Positions 51,904 to 60,376 of a stretch of DNA of 64,000 nucleotides are shown here, piece after piece. The stretch covers positions 36,845 to 100,844 of the forward strand of contig JAFRAH010000014.1 in NCBI GenBank assembly GCA_017405525.1, in the 5' to 3' direction. The first letter of the stretch is position 1. Each line of letters opens with the position of its first letter. Made by a program: the position numbers and the translations under genes. The notes below the pieces were generated by a model. It was not told where the DNA came from. It did not search any database and saw nothing but the letters and a program-made list of their open reading frames with translations. This stretch comes from Synergistaceae bacterium. GTDB taxonomy: Bacteria; Synergistota; Synergistia; Synergistales; Aminobacteriaceae.

Positions 51904-52773
51904 TTACCTTAGTACCGCTCTCCTTATCTCCTCAAGATGAAGGCTGAGTATCTCTTTCGTGAAATGCACCCCGTCTCTGAACCACTCTTCAGGGTAGTAG
52001 ATTATCTGTTGCGTGAAGTCTCCCAAAATATCATCAAGGCCGTTAGCTCTCACATCAGCCCTGAAATTTTCCCAGCCATGACTTCCCTTAACGTCAGGAA
52101 CAGGAAGAGGCAGTACCTTAAGGACGGCGTTATGTTCCCTGCATAGCTGCCGTATCTTGGGAAGGTATCTTATTGCTGTGGGAGAAAGTCGGTGATGATA
52201 GCTTGGCTCAGTTTTACTCCTGACATAGTTGATATACTGCTCCATGAACAAATTATTATTGAGGAGGAAATTTTTCACGTACCCATTCTCAACAAAGAAC
52301 TTCCCGAACTTGTCATAAAGTTTCTGCCTTGTCTCCTCGTCAATGAGCTTCATGTTCTCATCGTCAAGGAACGGTATCACAAAATACTGGTAGGTGAATC
52401 TTAATCCCAAGTCATTGCCTAAACTGCCAGGAGTTATGAGGTAATAGACTTCCTTTGTCTGCGGGTTATGTTCAAGGTATTTTTTGAGGAGGAGGTACGT
52501 CCCGGCAGGAGTGATTGCTTGGTTGCAGCCCAAGTGAGAGATTCCCGGAGTGTCCATTTTCTGAGGCCAGAGCTGATTGCAGACGCTGTCGCCGAGAATT
52601 ACTGCGGGAAGTCCTGAGTTTTGCCCGGCTTTCTTGATGGCATAGAATACCTCAGAGGCAAGACCTGTAATGTTCACTGAGACCGAGAACATCACGAAAT
52701 ATATACAGAGCAACGATATTGCTGACGTGAGAGCGAGGGCAGAAAGTTTCAACAGAAATTTCTTCATGTCCAT
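51904..52773 (-). CDS. SGNH-like accessory protein of an MBOAT O-acetylation system
   Basis: Protein of 289 residues with one N-terminal membrane anchor (about 9-30) and the rest periplasmic. [11 protein letters not shown] near 61-71 contains the Asp-Ser of an SGNH/GDSL-type hydrolase, and DGVHFTKE near the end gives the Asp-x-x-His. It resembles AlgJ/AlgX/DltD-like partners that transfer acetyl groups handed over by MBOAT proteins. It follows the MBOAT gene by 7 bases in one operon. The acceptor (polysaccharide or other envelope polymer) is unknown. Confidence 0.78.
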   Translation of the reverse strand: MDMKKFLLKLSALALTSAISLLCIYFVMFSVSVNITGLASEVFYAIKKAGQNSGLPAVILGDSVCNQLWPQKMDTPGISHLGCNQAITPAGTYLLLKKYLEHNPQTKEVYYLITPGSLGNDLGLRFTYQYFVIPFLDDENMKLIDEETRQKLYDKFGKFFVENGYVKNFLLNNNLFMEQYINYVRSKTEPSYHHRLSPTAIRYLPKIRQLCREHNAVLKVLPLPVPDVKGSHGWENFRADVRANGLDDILGDFTQQIIYYPEEWFRDGVHFTKEILSLHLEEIRRAVLR

Positions 52774-52780
52774 TCACCGC

Positions 52781-54202
52781 CTAGAACTGGAAGTACACAA
52801 AGGCCGCGTTGGTTACGGCAAAGTTTGCGTAAACGAGGAACGTAGCCACGACGAAAGCGTCATAGACAGTCCACCGATGAATTGTCCCTAATGATGAAAC
52901 GAGGCTTATTACGTTATGTTTCTGTGAGATGAGGTCGTAAATTGTGAGGATGATTATGAGAGCAACATATATTGCCAGCCTTTTCATCCCTACGCCAATC
53001 TCAAAATAAGCAGAAAATCCCGTGAACATGTGGGAATATATGTAGGCAGCTTCAGAGAGAGTATTTGCCCTGAAGAGCACCCAAGCCATCATCACGAACA
53101 TGAACGTCCCGGCAACCCTCAAAGCCCGCCCCAGACCATGAGGCTCATGCTCCCGCCGGGAAAACGCATTCTCGACCACCTGAGCGAGGCCATGAACTGC
53201 CCCCCAGAGCACGAACGTCCAGTTAGCCCCGTGCCACAACCCCGACACGATGAACGTGATCATGACGTTCACACCCCGCCGGAACTTCCCGCACCTGTTG
53301 CCACCAAGCGGAATGTAGACGTAATCCCTGAACCACGTAGACAGTGAGATATGCCACCTGCTCCAAAATTCACGGATGCTTGCCGAGAAGTAGGGGCTCC
53401 TGAAATTTTCCATGAGCTCAATCCCGAAGAGCTTTGCACAACCGCGGGCAATGTCCGAATACCCGGAGAAGTCGCAGTAGATTTGAACCGTGAAGAAGAA
53501 CGCCGCCAGTACCAGAGCAAACCCCTTGAAGCTGTATACGTCTCCGAAGACTTTATCCGAGTAGACCGCCAGAACGTCAGCTATTGCCAGTTTCTTGAAG
53601 AACCCCCACGCCATCAGCTTAAGCCCGTAAGTCCCCTGCTCATAGTTGAACTCATGATGAGCCCGGATCTGAGGAAGTAGGTTGTTCGTGCGCTCGATTG
53701 GCCCAGCCACTAACTGCGGGAAGAACGAAATGAACGCTGCGTAAATCCCGAAATGACGCTCGGCCTGAGTATTCCCCCTGTACACGTCAATAACGTAGCC
53801 CAAAGTCTGGAAGGTGTAGAAGGAAATCCCGACCGGCAATAACAGCTTGATGGTCATGGGGTGAAGGTTGAGTGTGAAAATTTTCATGAAGGCAACAAAA
53901 CTCTCAGTGAAGAAGTTGAAGTACTTGAAGACGAACAGAACCCCCAAACATGAGACAAGCGTGAAAGTGAGGATGAATTTTCTTGCGGCCATGTTCTCAC
54001 GGAAACGCTCAAGGAATATCCCGGCCATGTAGGATATTGTAGTCGTGAAGAGAATCAGGACGACATACTTGATGTTCCAGCTCATGTAGAACCAGTAACT
54101 TGACGCGAGGATTAAGAGCCACCTGTACCTGTGAGGCAATGACCAATAGAGCCCGAACACAATCGGGAGGAACACTGCAAACTGCCACGAGTTAAATAGC
54201 AA
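52781..54202 (-). CDS. MBOAT-family membrane O-acyltransferase (AlgI/PatA-like)
   Basis: Polytopic membrane protein of 473 residues with about 11 helices that carries acetyl groups across the membrane. The MBOAT core has the histidine pair: SGLWHGANWTFVLWG (catalytic His) and REFWSRWHISLSTWFRDYVYIPLGGNR, a hallmark of the AlgI/PatA group. The start is TTG 54202 with GGGAGG 8 bases upstream. First gene of the pair with the SGNH protein. A (CTGTG)5 repeat lies 98-123 bases upstream of the start, in the presumed leader or promoter region. Confidence 0.92.
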   Translation of the reverse strand: MLFNSWQFAVFLPIVFGLYWSLPHRYRWLLILASSYWFYMSWNIKYVVLILFTTTISYMAGIFLERFRENMAARKFILTFTLVSCLGVLFVFKYFNFFTESFVAFMKIFTLNLHPMTIKLLLPVGISFYTFQTLGYVIDVYRGNTQAERHFGIYAAFISFFPQLVAGPIERTNNLLPQIRAHHEFNYEQGTYGLKLMAWGFFKKLAIADVLAVYSDKVFGDVYSFKGFALVLAAFFFTVQIYCDFSGYSDIARGCAKLFGIELMENFRSPYFSASIREFWSRWHISLSTWFRDYVYIPLGGNRCGKFRRGVNVMITFIVSGLWHGANWTFVLWGAVHGLAQVVENAFSRREHEPHGLGRALRVAGTFMFVMMAWVLFRANTLSEAAYIYSHMFTGFSAYFEIGVGMKRLAIYVALIIILTIYDLISQKHNVISLVSSLGTIHRWTVYDAFVVATFLVYANFAVTNAAFVYFQF

Positions 54203-54300
54203 TTCCTACACCTCCCACAAAAGGCAGGCAATGAGGTATAATTATAGTTTCCCGGTAAATTGTTATGACGTGAAATTTTTGGACGTGAGTTAGGCTAGTG

Positions 54301-54325
54301 CTGTGCTGTGCTGTGCTGTGCTGTG
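54301..54325 (+). repeat. Pentamer tandem repeat (CTGTG)5
   Basis: Five perfect CTGTG units in the 246-base divergent gap between the MBOAT gene (minus) and the DUF1311-like gene (plus). Nothing else repetitive is in the gap. The plus-strand gene has a TATAAT at about 54404-54409 and an AAGGAGG before its ATG. Confidence 0.9.
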
Positions 54326-54448
54326 AGTGTACAGCCACGAAATCATGATGTCAAGACCCTTTCTGTGGATTTTCGGAGATTATAGCACCGTTTCTTTCCC
54401 AATGTATAATATTTCCCATTCTCAAAACGTACACAAGGAGGATTATTC

Positions 54449-55204
54449 ATGAAGCGTTTTATTTCTGCGTTATTGCTTGTGTTTCTTCTTGCCCTGCCGT
54501 CCTTTGCACTCAGTGATGCCGAATACTTGCGGATGAGGAAGAGCAGTGCAGATTTTGCCCGTGCTGACAGGAGACTAAACCAAGTCTGGAACAAACTGCG
54601 CAAGTCCCTTCCCAAGAGAATATTCACCGAACTCGACAAGCTGGAGCGCGAATGGGTCATGTCAGGACGTGATGATGCCGCCGCCCAACTCATGGAGGAA
54701 GGATATTCACGCATGGAGGCCTACACTATGGCCACGAACGACCGCGCCGATGCCCTCCCGAAAATTGCCCGGAACCTCCGCGATGAGCTCAGACCCTCAG
54801 CCCAGCCACGAACTCAGCAGCCCCCCGCAAAACGTGCCGCCCAGCCAGACCCAGAGCCAGACCCAGAGCCGGAACCAGTCAGGCAGGAAACCTCACAGCC
54901 CGTAATTCCCGAAGGAGAGTACCAGAATGATGGGGGATTCCTCACGGTGAAGATACTTGACGCGTCGACCAATGAGGCCGAAGTAATAGTGAGCAGATTC
55001 AAGGATGAAGTCCACTGGACAGCAAGAGGATGGATTGAGGGGGATGTTCTTGAACTGTCGGACAACAACTACAGCTCCTGCCAGGCTACTTTGACGTTCA
55101 CGGCGGGAAAAGTTGAGGTTGAGATTACTGACACTGACGACTGGAACGAGGCTATAGCTCCTGATTTCGTCCTCAAGGGAACATATAGGAAGCTCGCAAA
55201 CTGA
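54449..55204 (+). CDS. Secreted protein with LprI/DUF1311-like N-terminal domain
   Basis: Exported protein of 251 residues; signal peptide MKRFISALLLVFLLALPSFALS. Residues 22-105 (DAEYLRMRKSSADFARADRRLNQVWNKL and LDKLEREWVMSGRD) match the LprI/DUF1311 pattern of lysozyme-inhibitor-like proteins, but the usual cysteines are missing. A Pro/Glu/Asp-Pro repeat linker (PDPEPDPEPEP) at about 130-140 joins a beta-rich C-terminal domain (about 155-251). ATG 54449 has AAGGAGG 8 bases upstream. Possible function in envelope defence is family-based inference. Confidence 0.72.
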   Translation: MKRFISALLLVFLLALPSFALSDAEYLRMRKSSADFARADRRLNQVWNKLRKSLPKRIFTELDKLEREWVMSGRDDAAAQLMEEGYSRMEAYTMATNDRADALPKIARNLRDELRPSAQPRTQQPPAKRAAQPDPEPDPEPEPVRQETSQPVIPEGEYQNDGGFLTVKILDASTNEAEVIVSRFKDEVHWTARGWIEGDVLELSDNNYSSCQATLTFTAGKVEVEITDTDDWNEAIAPDFVLKGTYRKLAN

Positions 55205-55214
55205 GACCCTCCCA

Positions 55215-55248
55215 AAAAATTAACCCCCGGTTGCATGGCCGGGGGCTT
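55215..55248. terminator. Bidirectional terminator between two convergent genes
   Basis: CCCCCGG (55224-55230) pairs with CCGGGGG (55239-55245). On the minus strand TTAATTTTTT follows, which serves the permease gene; on the plus strand the tail is only CTTTCT. Confidence 0.8.
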
Positions 55249-55276
55249 TCTGTATTCTCTGTCTTCTTTGTGCCGA

Positions 55277-56695
55277 CTATATACCTCTGGGCTTTACGTT
55301 GATACCGCGTTCCTCGTCAGTTCCGGGAACAAGTGAGTCGCAGACCGCCGCGCATAACCCCGCAACTGCCATCGGTGTCTTCAGCACTGCCCAGACCATT
55401 CCGCCAAGCGTGTGCATTACCTGGCTCTGTGCCTCGTTCATGAACAGCGACTGATTGGCCTCAACCCATCCGGGAAGTCCCAGTGCCATCAAGAACGCAA
55501 ACCCTATGATGAGTATGTTCCTCTGGCTCGACATGTCCGCCCTCATCAAGACCTGAATACCCATTGCGCCGATTGTCCCGAAGAGTGCTATATATGCTCC
55601 CCCAATTATTGGCGAGGGCATTGTGGCGATTAACGCGCTGAGTTTTCCGACAAAGCTCATCAGTATGAGGATCACTGCCCCAGTCCTGACTACTGCCCTT
55701 GAAGCTACACCAGTAAGGCCGATTAACCCGATGTTCTCAGTGTATGACGTTGTACCGACTGAGCCAAATACTCCCGACAATGCACAGCACATTCCTTCAG
55801 CACCTATGCCCCGGCTTATCGTCTCGGAGTCAGGGTCATCAACTCCCGATGCGTAAGACACTGAATGATAGTCCCCTATGCTCTCGATCATTGTCGCGAA
55901 GAAACCAGCAAGCATTGCCGCTATTGCCATGAGGCTGAACTGAGGCATACCCCACGGGAAGACAAGACCCTTAACGTCCTCGATGCTCGAAATCCTGAGC
56001 CATGATGCATTTTTCACCGTCTCAAGGTTCACGTAGGCAGGATGTGAGGGGTCAAACGTCCCGTTCACTGAGAGACCCAAGCAAGCGAGGTACGTTACTA
56101 CTATCGCAAGGAGTATCGCGAAAATGTTGATGTACTTGTTCTTGAGGACGAGGCTGAACAGGAAGATCAACACCACAACTGCAAGTGATGCCGGCCAATA
56201 GTTCGTCGCGTTCCCCTGAACTGCCGTACCTGCAAGCGAGAAGCCTATTGCCATGATTACCGGGCCTATGACCACCGGGGTGATGACCTTGCGGATTACT
56301 CCGACTATTCTGCTGTAGCCGATGATGGAGAGGATTATACCGCCAGCGATTAGGCCGCCTCCCATGTACTGCATGACCGTCTCAGGGCCGGAAGCCTTGT
56401 AGAGTGCTATGACCGTCATCACCGAAGGGATAAAAGAAAAGCTCGATCCCTGAACGATTGGTAGTCCTGAACCGAGCTTTTTGCTTGTCTGAATTAGTGT
56501 TGCTACTCCCATTCCGAAATATACACAGGAGATTAGCGAGGCTATTTGCAGTGTATCCATTCCCATTGCGGGGCCGAATATCAAGGGAACCAGCGTTGTT
56601 GAACCGAAGAGGGTTAATACGTGCTGTGCCCCTGAGAGAAGCATTATGAGGAAGGGCGGCTTGTCATTGATGCCGTAAACCATGTGTCTGGCCAT
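55277..56695 (-). CDS. Uracil/xanthine permease (NCS2 family)
   Basis: Proton-coupled nucleobase importer of 472 residues with 14 membrane spans expected. NCS2 marks: LLSGAQHVLTLFGSTTLVPLIFG near the N-terminus, VQGSSFSFIPSVMTV, VTPVVIGPVIMAIGFSLAG (the QxxG-region strand), GTTSYTENIGLIGLTGVASR and PSPIIGGAYIALFGTIGAMG. The TENxGxI motif occurs in both uracil and xanthine carriers, so substrate remains open. ATG 56695 has AGGAGG close upstream. Together with the BMP importer at 59-64 kb it points to nucleoside/nucleobase use. Confidence 0.92.
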   Translation of the reverse strand: MARHMVYGINDKPPFLIMLLSGAQHVLTLFGSTTLVPLIFGPAMGMDTLQIASLISCVYFGMGVATLIQTSKKLGSGLPIVQGSSFSFIPSVMTVIALYKASGPETVMQYMGGGLIAGGIILSIIGYSRIVGVIRKVITPVVIGPVIMAIGFSLAGTAVQGNATNYWPASLAVVVLIFLFSLVLKNKYINIFAILLAIVVTYLACLGLSVNGTFDPSHPAYVNLETVKNASWLRISSIEDVKGLVFPWGMPQFSLMAIAAMLAGFFATMIESIGDYHSVSYASGVDDPDSETISRGIGAEGMCCALSGVFGSVGTTSYTENIGLIGLTGVASRAVVRTGAVILILMSFVGKLSALIATMPSPIIGGAYIALFGTIGAMGIQVLMRADMSSQRNILIIGFAFLMALGLPGWVEANQSLFMNEAQSQVMHTLGGMVWAVLKTPMAVAGLCAAVCDSLVPGTDEERGINVKPRGI

Positions 56696-56825
56696 GTAAT
56701 ACCTCCTGAAAATTTTTGATTTCCAGACGGGGGATTTTACAGGGGGTATAAATTTTTGTCAAGCATTCGGGAATGTGTATAATAACGCGAAATCCATATG
56801 CTTAAAGAAAGTTGGTCTTGCCATC

Positions 56826-57287
56826 ATGAGGCGTTCAATGCTAATCACTTTGCTAGTACTTTTTTCCTGCGGGATGTCGTGTGCTGATGTCGTTATCCCT
56901 GAAGAGGTCGCAAGAGGATACTTCAGCAGAATAAACTTCACCTTGTCCCCGTACATGGAAAAGAAGAATACCCTTAAGCTCAGAATACAGCCTATTGTTC
57001 GCGGCAGGTACTCGTTTTCGTTGTCGCTGGTCAGCGGGGACGTTGAGACCAAAGTCAAGGAGTACCGCCCCATGCCTCGGCATGATGATGATGAGCGCGG
57101 ACGTAACGTCTATTTTTCCTACGATACCCCGCCAAAAGGTGAAAGCCTCAATTACCGATTGAGAGCCTCATTCAGTCCCTACACAGGATGGAGAAAGGGG
57201 AAATTCTTCTTCCACATATGGAACGTCAAGGTCTACAATGCTGAGGACGTTATACATGTCTTCGTTGAGAAGGAACTTGAAGATTAG
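56826..57287 (+). CDS. Secreted protein of unknown family, paralogue 1
   Basis: Protein of about 153 residues; signal peptide MRRSMLITLLVLFSCGMSCAD at ATG 56826 (the open frame extends 17 codons upstream without a ribosome site). Mature part: beta-rich, with LKLRIQPIVRGRYSFSLSLVSGDVE and YRPMPRHDDDERGRNVYFSYDTPPKGESLNYRLRASFSPY. The next gene is a paralogue: LELRITPLTSGDYSCQFSLLSGDSE, SVTASFNCRTPEAGEVLHYMASASFTPDGRYE. Function not known. Confidence 0.72.
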   Translation: MRRSMLITLLVLFSCGMSCADVVIPEEVARGYFSRINFTLSPYMEKKNTLKLRIQPIVRGRYSFSLSLVSGDVETKVKEYRPMPRHDDDERGRNVYFSYDTPPKGESLNYRLRASFSPYTGWRKGKFFFHIWNVKVYNAEDVIHVFVEKELED

Positions 57288-57307
57288 CCGCTAATGGAGG
57301 TGTCGTA

Positions 57308-57880
57308 ATGTCAAAACGTTTTTTCACCGGCTTTCTGTTTTCCGTGATGCTCGTTGTCTGCATGTTAAGGTGGACGGCAAGGGCTGATGTCGTAAACCAC
57401 CGAATATTCAGGCGTAATGCTCCCGGTGCTGAGTTCAACCTTTCTGTCCCGGAAGTCGGCGGCAATGTCTTGGAGCTCAGGATAACACCGCTAACTTCAG
57501 GGGATTACTCGTGCCAGTTCTCACTGCTCAGCGGCGACTCGGAACAGCCTCAATACTCATCAAGGGGCTATTACAGCTACAGTGAAGGGAAGTCAGTTAC
57601 AGCCTCGTTCAATTGCAGGACACCAGAGGCAGGGGAGGTTCTCCACTACATGGCAAGTGCTTCGTTCACTCCCGACGGAAGATATGAGAGCATTGAGGAA
57701 TCATCAAACCGATACAGAACAGACAACGAAGGTTGCGGAGGTGATGGGTGCTTGTCGCCCCATAGTGGCAGTGAACATCTGGATGTCAACATGGTCGACT
57801 TCACGCCTGCAAATTTCTCGTCATCTGCTGATGTTCGGGTCGTAAACCAAGTAACTTATATCACTATCAGGGGAAATTAG
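57308..57880 (+). CDS. Secreted protein of unknown family, paralogue 2
   Basis: Protein of 190 residues with an N-terminal membrane/signal segment (FFTGFLFSVMLVVCMLRWTARAD). It shares the pattern LRITPLxSGxYS-FSLLSGD and -SASFTP with the gene before it, plus an extra C-terminal part with two Cys (NEGCGGDGCLSPH) and a run FSSSADVRVVNQVTY. ATG 57308 has GGAGG 8 bases upstream; 20 bases separate it from paralogue 1. Function not known. Confidence 0.72.
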   Translation: MSKRFFTGFLFSVMLVVCMLRWTARADVVNHRIFRRNAPGAEFNLSVPEVGGNVLELRITPLTSGDYSCQFSLLSGDSEQPQYSSRGYYSYSEGKSVTASFNCRTPEAGEVLHYMASASFTPDGRYESIEESSNRYRTDNEGCGGDGCLSPHSGSEHLDVNMVDFTPANFSSSADVRVVNQVTYITIRGN

Positions 57881-57906
57881 AATCATGACCAAGAGGACAA
57901 AAAATT

Positions 57907-58911
57907 ATGCTGCTTTTTCTTTGCACGTTACTTCACTTCACGGTTGACGGTGTATGTGCGGCAGTCCTTGCAGGCTACGCGGTGAATGAGCCCGACTACA
58001 GCATGATAGTCTACTACTTCGGGCTCTACAACCTAATAGCTTTCGGTGGGCAATGTCTGGCGGGTCTAATCCTCGACAGGTGGAAGTCCCTGATACTGCC
58101 CTCACTTGCCGCAGTGCCTGTACTTCTTGCCGGGGGCTTCCTCCAGACCGCAGGGATATTCTGGCAGAGTGTGCTTGTTGCTCTGGGTAACTGCATGTTT
58201 CACGTCTCGGCAGGCATCCTCATTCTTGAGCGTTACGGGAACTTCAGGGAGCCGGGAATATTCGTGTCGTCTGGGGCGGTAGGCTTGGGCTTGGGACTGT
58301 ATCAGATTGTCGGGGCAACATTCTTTGAGGCCGTCTGTATTCTTGGTACAGCAATAACGTTGTTCCTCCTCCTGAAGTCTCCTGCAACGCCTGAGCATGA
58401 GCCTGACGCAACGCCTGAAGTTCACGGTGTTGACCTTCTGCCGCTCATGGCCGGGACAGTGATGCTCTTGGTGTGTGTAGTCTTGCGGGGCTTCGGTGGA
58501 AGTTCACACATTCCCGGATACGTTATGCTGATGCCGTGCGTCTTCATGCTGGGGAAATCTTCGGGGGGAATACTCTGCGACGTTCTGGGCTTCAGGCGTA
58601 CGATACTCGCAATATTCCTCCTGAGCTTTGCGGCAATACAGATGCCCGGCGTTGTTGGCGCAATCACCCTAGCTTTTGCGTTCAACATGACGATGCCCCT
58701 GACACTGAGACTTCTTCACTGGTACTTCCCCGAATATCCGGGACTCACTTTCGGGCTTGCGGCAGGGTGTCTTCTTCCGGGGGCGTTCTTCGGCGGATAC
58801 CTGAACATTACTCCGCACGTTATGGCGGTGCTTCAGTTCTTGGGACTTTTTGCGGCGGGGCTGATATTCCTTCGTTACGGGAGGGGCAGAAAATCACTAC
58901 CGCAATTCTGA
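57907..58911 (+). CDS. MFS-type transporter
   Basis: Membrane protein of 334 residues with 10-11 helices, short for the superfamily. First helix FLCTLLHFTVDGVCAAVLAGYA; a conserved-type loop is not well developed, but GILCDVLGFRRTILAIFLLSF and MTMPLTLRLLHWYFPEYPGLTFGLAAGCLLPGAFFGGYL resemble members of the fosmidomycin/sugar-efflux type. ATG 57907 has AGAGGAC upstream. Its last codons overlap the reading frame of the next membrane protein, which has no ordinary start codon. Confidence 0.78.
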   Translation: MLLFLCTLLHFTVDGVCAAVLAGYAVNEPDYSMIVYYFGLYNLIAFGGQCLAGLILDRWKSLILPSLAAVPVLLAGGFLQTAGIFWQSVLVALGNCMFHVSAGILILERYGNFREPGIFVSSGAVGLGLGLYQIVGATFFEAVCILGTAITLFLLLKSPATPEHEPDATPEVHGVDLLPLMAGTVMLLVCVVLRGFGGSSHIPGYVMLMPCVFMLGKSSGGILCDVLGFRRTILAIFLLSFAAIQMPGVVGAITLAFAFNMTMPLTLRLLHWYFPEYPGLTFGLAAGCLLPGAFFGGYLNITPHVMAVLQFLGLFAAGLIFLRYGRGRKSLPQF

Positions 58912-59234
58912 CGGCACTAATCGAGACACCGCTATTCTGGCTTTCAGGCTACAAGGACATCAAGGACTGCCTGTATTTCGCGGGCATTAACATAGTCAGC
59001 AACATAATGCTTAACCAGTGGCTTATGTCCCTAGAGTTTCGGAGGTTGTCCCTGACGCTCTGGGGGTGTGTCCTTCTTGGTGAGCTTGCTGTGGTAGCCC
59101 TTGAGTTCGCTATGTCCTGCTGTGCAATGAACACGGCCTCAAAGTACAGCCTCAAGAAATTATTGCTCACTATATTTTTCACGAACGCTTCAAGTTTCAC
59201 ACTGGGAATAATTCTCACATTCATACTGCTATAA
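58893..59234 (+). CDS. Small membrane protein without a canonical start, overlapping the MFS gene
   Basis: A frame with four hydrophobic helices runs to the TAA at 59232-59234: TAILTALIETPLFWLSGYKDIKDC, then YFAGINIVSNIMLNQ, LWGCVLLGELAVVALEF, LTIFFTNASSFTLGIILTFILL. The helices show it is coding. No ATG, GTG or TTG is near; GGGAGGGG ends 6 bases before an ATC at 58893, and ATT at 58905 is another candidate. Alternatively a -1 slip on AAAA at 58890-58893 would fuse it to the MFS protein. Family not recognised. Confidence 0.6.
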   Translation: MTTAILTALIETPLFWLSGYKDIKDCLYFAGINIVSNIMLNQWLMSLEFRRLSLTLWGCVLLGELAVVALEFAMSCCAMNTASKYSLKKLLLTIFFTNASSFTLGIILTFILL

Positions 59235-59235
59235 T
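59227..59235 (+). promoter_or_regulatory. Extended -10 element TGCTATAAT before the BMP operon
   Basis: Identical to the element at 7268 and again overlapping the stop of the preceding gene. It is 38 bases before the BMP ATG. Confidence 0.5.
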
Positions 59236-59272
59236 ACGGGCATTCCAAAAATTTTATTGAGGTGGTTAATCC

Positions 59273-60376
59273 ATGAAGAAAAGTTTTGCACTCGCTCTTG
59301 TGTTAGTGCTCTCACTCGCTGTGTGTTCATTTGCCGATGGACTCAAAGTCGCAATCATCACATCACCCAATGACGTTCACGACGGCGGCTTCAACGAGAC
59401 CAACTACAACGGCATTCTAGACTTTCTGAAGGAGTATCCTGATGCCACAGTTACGACGATACAGGAGAGGACCGGCGACCCTTCGGAGGGCGTTAAGGCG
59501 GTCGAGAACATTGCGGCAGATTATGACGCTGTGGTGTGTGTGGGCTTCCAGTTCTCCGGCATCTCTGAGCTTGCGGAGGACAACCCGGAAGTGAAATTCC
59601 TTCTTGTCGACACATGGCCTGCTGATGACTCAGGCAATGACGTAGAGGCAACGAACATCAACGCCATGAAGTACAAGGAGCAGGAGGGCGGCTTCCTCGC
59701 GGGAATAGCGGCGGCTCTCAGCTCAAAGACCCACAAGGTTGCAGTCGTCAACGGTATAGCATTCCCCACGAACGTGAACTATCAGTACGGGTTCATGTCA
59801 GGGGTGAATTACGCGAACAGGCACTACAACGCCGGGGCTCAGATCATCGAGCTCCCCTCATACTCCGGGACTGACGTAACAGGCCAGAACGTCGGGGGAA
59901 ACTACATCGGCTCATTCGTTGACCAGGCAAACGGCAAAGTAGTAGGCCAGGCATTAATCCGTGAGGGCTGTGATGTGATATTCGTTGCGGCAGGCGGTGC
60001 AGGTATGGGGGTCTTCACGGCGGCAAAAGAGGCTGAAGGTGTCTTCATCATCGGCTGTGATGCTGACCAGTTCAACGACGGCGCGAACGGCCCGGCAAAC
60101 GTAATCCTCACGAGTGCGCTAAAGGTCATGGACAAGAACAACGCAAGGGTTCTCCGGGACATCGCAGAAGGCAGGTTCAAGGGCGGCAACTATCTTCTTG
60201 GTGCTGACACTGACTCGACAGGCTACGTCAAGACCCCCGGAAGGCATCAGCTCAGTGATGAGACTATCGCGAGGATTGATGCGGCGTTTGCTCTCATGAA
60301 GGCGGGGAAGATCATTCCTGCGGCTTTCGGGAGCGGCACAATGCCCGACAACTTCACAGGACTGGACGCGGAATAA
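59273..60376 (+). CDS. BMP family nucleoside-binding protein
   Basis: Periplasmic binding protein of 367 residues, with signal peptide MKKSFALALVLVLSLAVCSFAD (the Cys in VCSF could allow lipidation). The BMP/PnrA fold is seen in VAIITSPNDVHDGGFNETNYNG, the GG-F-N motif of these proteins, KYKEQEGGFLAGIAAALSS, and IGCDADQFNDGANGPANVILTSALK. BMP proteins bind purine nucleosides. ATG 59273 has GAGGTGG upstream. First gene of the four-gene ABC operon. Confidence 0.92.
   Translation: MKKSFALALVLVLSLAVCSFADGLKVAIITSPNDVHDGGFNETNYNGILDFLKEYPDATVTTIQERTGDPSEGVKAVENIAADYDAVVCVGFQFSGISELAEDNPEVKFLLVDTWPADDSGNDVEATNINAMKYKEQEGGFLAGIAAALSSKTHKVAVVNGIAFPTNVNYQYGFMSGVNYANRHYNAGAQIIELPSYSGTDVTGQNVGGNYIGSFVDQANGKVVGQALIREGCDVIFVAAGGAGMGVFTAAKEAEGVFIIGCDADQFNDGANGPANVILTSALKVMDKNNARVLRDIAEGRFKGGNYLLGADTDSTGYVKTPGRHQLSDETIARIDAAFALMKAGKIIPAAFGSGTMPDNFTGLDAE

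Noticed and set aside
54840..54875. Repeat of CCAGAGCCAGAC type inside the DUF1311-like gene
   Set aside because: It encodes an in-frame Pro-Glu/Asp linker; the six-base codon repeat keeps the frame, so it is not a switch.
58473..58890. 5' part of a 253-codon plus-strand frame
   Set aside because: This part overlaps the MFS gene in another frame and is not protein-like; only the last 113 codons are a gene.
59227..59235. -35/-10 promoter pair for the BMP operon
   Set aside because: Only the extended -10 is convincing; no hexamer at 16-18 bases upstream resembles TTGACA.
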